64,000 bases of DNA from Hygrocybe punicea (Eukaryota > Basidiomycota > Agaricomycetes > Agaricales > Hygrophoraceae): contig OY744473.1 of the NCBI GenBank assembly GCA_963556145.1, forward strand, positions 744,001 to 808,000, given 5' to 3'. Each line of letters opens with the position of its first letter. Position 1 is the first letter of the stretch. The notes under the pieces were generated by a model. The model worked only from the letters and a program-made list of their open reading frames with translations. It was not told the DNA's origin and searched no databases. The translations under genes and the position numbers were made by a program. Below, piece by piece: positions 58,602 through 64,000 of the stretch.

Positions 58602-60015
58602 GTGACTAAAAAACAAAAAAAAGTACCCTCAAATTGCTGGATTTAATCATGATCATGATCTACTGACTCCCCACATCTCATCATCATAATCGCAACCCCT
58701 TCCTCTCATTATCCAAGTAGTTTCTATTTGTGTTATTCATTACAACAACCACCTCTCCGATAACTAGACAGTGTTCAGGACCAAAAACATACGAGATTGG
58801 TACCAACAAAATCACTGTTTCGCAAGCATTGGTTGCTGAGTCACTGCCATTGAATGATTGAGATCTTTCGACGAGTTGTCAAGGAACCCCTCTGCAATTT
58901 GGGTTACCATGTATCCCAAACGATTGATCGTCTTATTATAAGAATATCTGGTCTGACTATGGGACATGCAGTGCTGCATAGTAAGGTTGAGATATCCAGA
59001 TACCAGAATCGCCAATTCTCGTCAACGAATTCAAGATTATACCTCGCTCATGGCAACGAGGCAATCGTAACGAACTGTGCTGAAGGGATCCAATTCGTAT
59101 TCTACGAAGACACGAGGAATCCTGGAGGCTGGAGCGTAAAGACAAGATCCATCTTTTCCCAGGAACCTATTGTCATCATGTTCACCCACGAGAGTGGCCA
59201 GACATCGATATAGTGACTTTCCTCCACCAAAGGCGAAGAGGCCAGCTCTCGACAGAATCAGGAACCAACCTGCATAGGGCATCTAGACCGCGATGTGGAT
59301 GGAAGGAAGCTGGGTGACAGTCAAGAATCTATGTTGTAGTGCTGCGACAGAGAGAAAAAAAGGCGATTGCGTTGGTACGCGAGATGAAATGTGCGTAGCA
59401 GATTTTGGCGGACGCACACAGGCTCCTAGAGAAGCTCAGGCTACGGCAATCGAATGTCGGTTATGGGAGGCCTAGGAATTGGGATGCTATCCGGTTCAGG
59501 AGGCGGCCCGTTGTAGAGGGAATTCGAAATCAGTATGCCTGACAATCACGTTCGAGGTGAACTTTTTCCCAGTCGGACAAGGACAGCTGTAAGTTCAAAT
59601 GTCTCCAGGCGAAATTGGGAGATTGTTTGCACGAGGGTGGCACTGGTATCGGGGAAATGGGGCTTGGCCGGGACTAATTCTTGAGCTTGATTTCGCTATC
59701 GTGGTGTGATCCATGATGAAAGTCGCAAATCTTCAGTTACTACATGATTTGGCAGCCGTGGAACACGAAACTGGTCTTATTGCAATAACTTTTTTGTTCG
59801 GTCGAACTTGCCTGTGTCCAGCCGGTTTCCGAGTCAACAGCCCACTCGTTCGACCTATTTTTATGTGTTTTCAGCACTAGACCTTGACATGCTTGACAAG
59901 TTGGCATGGGAACAGTCATTTATCTAAGCGCTCACGGCTTCCGATAACGCGGAAGTACGATAAATATTATTATAATAATGTGCGTGGCCTCGCTCTTCCC
60001 ATCATCACAGCCAAC
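58602..60015. other. Intergenic, weak hypothetical frames
   Basis: On the minus strand 59,282-59,037 (AGLFAFGGGKSLYRCLATLV) and 59,015-58,812 (INRLGYMVTQIAEGFLDNSS) share a frame and might be exons of a small gene, but no family is recognised. From 59,300 to 60,015 I see only the upstream region of paralog C, with an AATATTATTATAATAATG stretch just before its start. Confidence 0.3.
59925..59937. promoter_or_regulatory. Promoter motif shared by the LtrA-like paralogs, C
   Basis: TAAGCGCTCACGG, about 80-90 bp upstream of the paralog C start. Confidence 0.4.
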
Positions 60016-62761
60016 ATGTCCAAGTCACAGCTACGAGAGGCCGACGTAAATTCTCTGCTCCTGGAGCGGCAAGCTAGCCGCTTTCCTGTTTCTTGCTCGC
60101 CCTTCGATGATGGGTTCATACCTGGTGGAGATGAACCAGAGGAAGTAAGTACAAGTACACAACTTGGGCCTTTTTGTTATTAAACTCTTTTTCGCGGCAG
60201 GTACTCGAAGAAGGTGAATTGAGAGTGAGGTCACCGGAAGAGGTACCTTGGATAGGTATGTCCTACGATTGCGACCCTCGACGGCCCCCTCACACTTCAC
60301 CGTAGACTTGCTCCTTGAAATTGCCATGACCACTGCCTTTGCGAGTCTAACGTGAGAACCTCGGTCTTGTCATGTTTGGCAGGCGAAGCGCTCAACTTCT
60401 TCAATAGCGACGGGACACCTATATTGCAATGGAACAACGCCCTCTCCTACGTTTTCTTCTTCATCTTTGTGTGGTGGATCTGGGTCTCACAAGTAGCCTA
60501 CAACATGCGCTTCCGACAAGCCGATTGGTTTCACCGCATATGGGTGTTCACCCAGCTCATTGTATTCAGTGCACTGGCCGCCTTCACTAAGGGCTTTAAC
60601 ATCACCGATGGGCTGTCCAATGACACTGAGTCGGCACAAGTGGACCAATTGTCAGGGTTTGATCAATCTCAATCAGCCGCAAACCAGTTTCGGCAGCAGC
60701 GCTTGCCACGGCTGAACGCTCAAGGTGTGTCCATAACCATGGCGGTCAGTAGGTTGGTCCTATTGGTGCAGTACATTGTGGGTGAGTACTTCAAGCCACC
60801 AACATCGTTCGCTCATATGTACACGGCTCTAGTCTTCTACCATGCAAAAAAATTGAAACGACATTCATTGCTCGTGCACATCGTAGCCCTGGTGTTTTCT
60901 TCGCTATGTTATTTTGCCGCCTTTGGGATGTTAAGCTCCGGCCGGTTGTCTGATATACCCTCGAAAACTGTGTCAATTGTCAAACTGGTTTTATGGTACT
61001 TACCAATCTTGGTCGAGATCGCCAGCCACTATGGTGCTCTTCTTTTACCCGGCTTTGTTCGATACACCAACGAATCTATTCTTGCCCGCATCGGTACCCT
61101 CTTCCTGATCATTCTGGGCGCTGGTCTGGACAAAATCACGGGTGGCTTCAAGGCCATCGTCGGAAACGCGGGATTGGGCAGGGATGGGATAAAGCTTTTT
61201 ATTGCAGCCGCTGTGATATTCATTGGATTTTTCTCGTTGTACTTCTCCACACCTGGGAGCGTAAGGAGAGTCGGAAGCAAACGCACCTTGACATGGTTTT
61301 TTGCACAATTCTTCTTCTTGTCGGCTTTGATTGTAGCCCTGCAAGGTTCGTAGCAGTGTTGTTGTGCAAGATGCTGACCGTTTGATCAATGCATCTCAGG
61401 GGTCGCTACTTCGCTTGGATTCTCGGTGAGGTTTCCCAGCGTTTGAGTGATTTTACTCCCAACTTACTTTCACTAAATCTACCAGAATCTCTACGCAGGC
61501 ATAAACAAGAGTTCTCTTGCGTTGGTGCCCTTGTTTGAATCGGCACTGAGCTCTGGTTCCAATTTGACCGCGTCCACTTTCAACGACAGCCGGAGTCAAC
61601 TTCTTAAATTGGGTATATCACTGGACGACGTTGTAGAGGTTGTGAACGAATATATCACGGAGGCACAGCAGCTCAATAACACTGACATAATCGGGGCCGG
61701 CAACGTGCAACTGGAGATGGTACTTATCGATTACCTCCTAAGGGTGAGCATTTGGGATTTCCTGTACCGTGACGGTGTCAAATCAAAAACATGTTGCAGA
61801 CTTTTGAGGCTATGCCTGACTCCGAGTCTTTGATCGCAACTAAACTGGATATCTTTATCAATGCCGACCTGACCAACACAACTGAACTCAACGCGGCGAA
61901 CTACTCGGATCTCCTTGATGGCATAATAAGAGACCGCGGATCCTCCGCATTATGGTTTTACCCTGCTTGTGTAGGTATCTTCATCGTACGTTTTCTCATT
62001 GCTGATGCTTGGCCAAATTAGGGAGCCACCATCCTTGCGTTAGGGTTGATCCCTTTTACCAAAGGATTACCTCGGGGTAGGTGGTATTAACTCACTTTGC
62101 TTGTTACTCGTGAATCATTTTGTGTTATAGACAAGTGGGAATGGGGAGTCATTTCCAGCAGACTCCTCGTTGGCAGTGGCGTCATGTTACTTGGTTTCCT
62201 TAACCTTGGGTCATCGGCACCTGTCCTCGATAGCGACGGCAATATAACTAAATGCCTCATTTGGTACATTGCTCTTTCAAACAACCAATGGCTGTGAGTA
62301 GGCTTCGAGCAACCCTCTGTCGCTCGGCCTTTCAGTCACCTGCTCATTTTGGCATTTTCACTAGGTTGATCATCATGGCAATTATAATGGGAGTTCTACA
62401 AATAGTGGAGCGTGTCAGTATCATTTCCACTCTTGATGTTTCGGCGACCATTGTTCTCACAACTTTATCTTCACCATTGAAGTTGATTGCGGTCTCCGCC
62501 AATCACACCTACTACTCCTTCGACCGCATTAATTTCCTGAACAGTCGCCGGGGACGCCACTCCAGCCGTCAAGCGGAACGTATTCAACAATATAATGACG
62601 CCGATTGGAACTCACAGGCCGACTATCCCAACTTAGGCCCACGGGCGACGCCAGGCGCGATATACGCCGATAACCTCTACGACCCTTACAAGGAACTGGA
62701 AAAAAACGGTACTCGCAGGGCCTGGCGTGAACAAAAGATACCGGGTGTGGATTCGGATTAA
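60016..62761 (+). CDS. Multi-pass membrane protein, LtrA-like, paralog C
   Basis: Start ATG at 60,016 (MSKSQLREADVNSLLLERQA). Exon 1 60,016-60,144, exon 2 60,201-60,255 (VLEEGELRVRSPEEVPWIG), exon 3 from 60,306 (DLLLEIAMTTAFAS), then a long exon WWIWVSQVAYNMRFRQADWF. The middle exon gives LLLPGFVRYTNESILARIGT and ILGAGLDKITGGFKAIVGNA. A lumenal or extracellular loop is predicted around NNTDIIGAGNVQLEM and NADLTNTTELNAANYSD, with several N-glycosylation sequons. The tail has NHTYYSFDRINFLNS and YDPYKEL and ends GVDSD. It is in inverted orientation to paralogs A and B and separated from them by HSP60. All blocks are open. Confidence 0.65.
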
Positions 62762-62901
62762 GCTTTTGGCTTTTTATTTATCATTGAGAAAATTGACTGT
62801 ATGTTGGATAGTATTCCTGTTGATGTGTTTTCTGGTATCAAGTAGTATTTGCTATGTGGATGGATCATACTGCGGTTCTGCTTCTTTTCATAATGTTGAC
62901 T

Positions 62902-63546
62902 CACAGGAAGATTTTTTGTGATCTAATAATGTGTAAATATCCAGTCATATTTTGACCCAGGAGACGGATGAGGATTGGAAGCAAATAATATTCAGGCACA
63001 TTTTGAAACTGTTTGTGTTGTTATCCTGCTTGTGAAAATATTCCAAAAAATAATGTTATCCAAAAGCAGTATTCAGACAGAAAAAAGTGCAGACAGAAAA
63101 TGAGAGTATCCAGGCCTTCATTGTTTTCATCATTGTGTACATGTATTCAGAAAGAAGAAAATGACACAAGTTTTGGGATTTCTGCACCAATATCTGTGGA
63201 TTTTATTGAGGGCAGAATTTTAGACCATTTGGTCTCTGGATAATGAGGACCTGGAGACCAAATTTCTGAAAGATCTGCCTGATAATAAGATCTACAGATA
63301 TGTAGCAGATATCTAATATATTTGTGTCATTTTCTTTTTTCGGAATACATGTATACAATAATGAAAACAATAAAGGCCTAAATAGCTGTATTTTGTGTAC
63401 ACACTATTTTGTGTATGAATACTGCATTAAGATAACATTATTCTCTACAATATTTTCATAAGCGAGGTAACCATGTAAATAGTTTTAAAATGTGACTGGA
63501 TATTTGCATATTATTTGATCACAGAAATCCTTGTCTGTCTCCTGTG
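62902..63546. repeat. 645-bp foldback (long inverted repeat)
   Basis: The left arm (from CACAGGAAGA through TGTGATCTAATAAT, CAAATATCCAG-like, TTCATTGTTTTCATCATTGT, AGAAAATGACACAA) is mirrored by the right arm ending TTATTTGATCACAGAAATCC...CCTGTG. Arms are about 310 bp and imperfect, with the turn near 63,240 (GGTCTCTGGATAATGAGGACCTGGAGACC). No coding. It looks like a foldback MITE; no target duplication could be fixed. Confidence 0.8.
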
Positions 63547-63663
63547 TCTGTATCACAGAACATGATTGTAAATGATAGGAAGCTAAAATGATTCATAGAA
63601 ATTTATGAAGTACAAGAGTACAAGTAAAGATTGAAGAAATTGGCATGGTTGAAAGTGCCATAA

Positions 63664-64000
63664 TCACATCCCAATGTGTATAAATGGTACCCAAGACAAA
63701 TATGATTTCCCTTTCTTGCTCCTGCGAAGTTGGTCCACAGCATGGTGCAATGCATGAGCAGATTGAGTATGGTCTGGCTGGTCCTTGAAAAGATGTTGAT
63801 AAACAGTATCTGTAATGTGAGGAGCATCCATGTCCATGATTGACCACATGGTAGCAACGACACTGCGGTACCCTGCCAGCAACATGCCTGCAGCCAAATG
63901 AACAGCCTCCTCCGAAAGATCTTCAGCACCTTTAGCCGTCTGACATGCGGAGAGAAATGCCAAGTCTGCATGAGGAAGAGACATTTCAATAATATCTGAG
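63664..64000 (-). CDS. CHAT-domain protein, C-terminus (partial at window edge)
   Basis: The minus-strand frame is open from the right edge (SDIIEMSLPHADLAFLSACQTA) to a stop at 63,664. It reads SEEAVHLAAGMLLAGYRSVV, TMWSIMDMDAPHI, QHLFKDQ and ends SYLSWVPFIHIGM. This is the C-terminal part of the CHAT fold, a caspase-like peptidase domain usually following TPR repeats. The SACQT cysteine is the predicted nucleophile; the catalytic histidine would lie in the part outside the window. Basidiomycetes have expanded families of such proteins, whose roles are largely unknown. Confidence 0.88.
   Translation of the reverse strand, partial: SDIIEMSLPHADLAFLSACQTAKGAEDLSEEAVHLAAGMLLAGYRSVVATMWSIMDMDAPHITDTVYQHLFKDQPDHTQSAHALHHAVDQLRRSKKGKSYLSWVPFIHIGM

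Noticed and set aside
1..64000. tRNA or rRNA genes
   Set aside because: None of the conserved tRNA B-box/A-box pairs or rRNA landmarks were noticed; a covariance-model scan would be needed to exclude them fully.

Overview
The window looks like a transposon-rich stretch of a basidiomycete (probably agaricomycete) nuclear genome. Evidence: spliced genes with 45-60 nt introns, an E-class cytochrome P450, a mitochondrial HSP60 ending in GGM repeats, a CHAT-domain protein, copia and gypsy retrotransposons with fungal-type reverse transcriptases, and CpG-biased decay of repeats. No rRNA, tRNA or CRISPR array was seen.

Layout. 0-14.5 kb: a decayed P450 gene (minus strand) split by nested insertions. 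A 764-bp element with a TA duplication lies in the C-terminal half. A copia retrotransposon (2,598-13,240, target duplication AGATG) splits the gene. Inside the copia sit a 3.2-kb terminal-inverted-repeat element (in the 5' LTR) and two hAT-like elements with perfect 8-bp target duplications. 14.5-22.1 kb: an AT-rich, CpG-poor graveyard with a CSE1/exportin-2 pseudogene, an old LTR fragment and a probable SUR7/PalI-family remnant, bounded by a ~500-bp direct repeat. 22.2-24.1 kb: gag and LTR of a gypsy-type element. 24.2-33.4 kb: a solo LTR and a complete 6.3-kb LTR retrotransposon with 920-bp LTRs, TCGA target duplication and a primer-binding site, but no recognisable gag-pol; its interior is a ~155-bp tandem repeat. 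34.9-39.9 kb: a broken gypsy pol (minus strand) interrupted by a third hAT-like element and abutting an ASCH/PUA-like remnant on one side and an LTR fragment on the other. 40-43 kb: another solo LTR and low-complexity DNA. 43.5-46.9 kb: a second, more intact copy of the P450 segment, which serves as the empty-site reference for copy 1.

46.9-64 kb is a genic region: a spliced HNH-like gene with an inverted remnant of its 3' end, three paralogous multi-pass membrane protein genes (LtrA-like; two minus, one plus) sharing a promoter motif, a small basic protein gene, a complete HSP60 gene with a heat-shock-element-like site, a 645-bp foldback sequence, and the C-terminus of a CHAT-domain protein running off the right edge.

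The least explained signal is a 52-58 bp nested palindrome shared by four insertions that otherwise have different termini (three hAT-like elements and the 3.2-kb TIR element). I found no convincing new multi-gene system.
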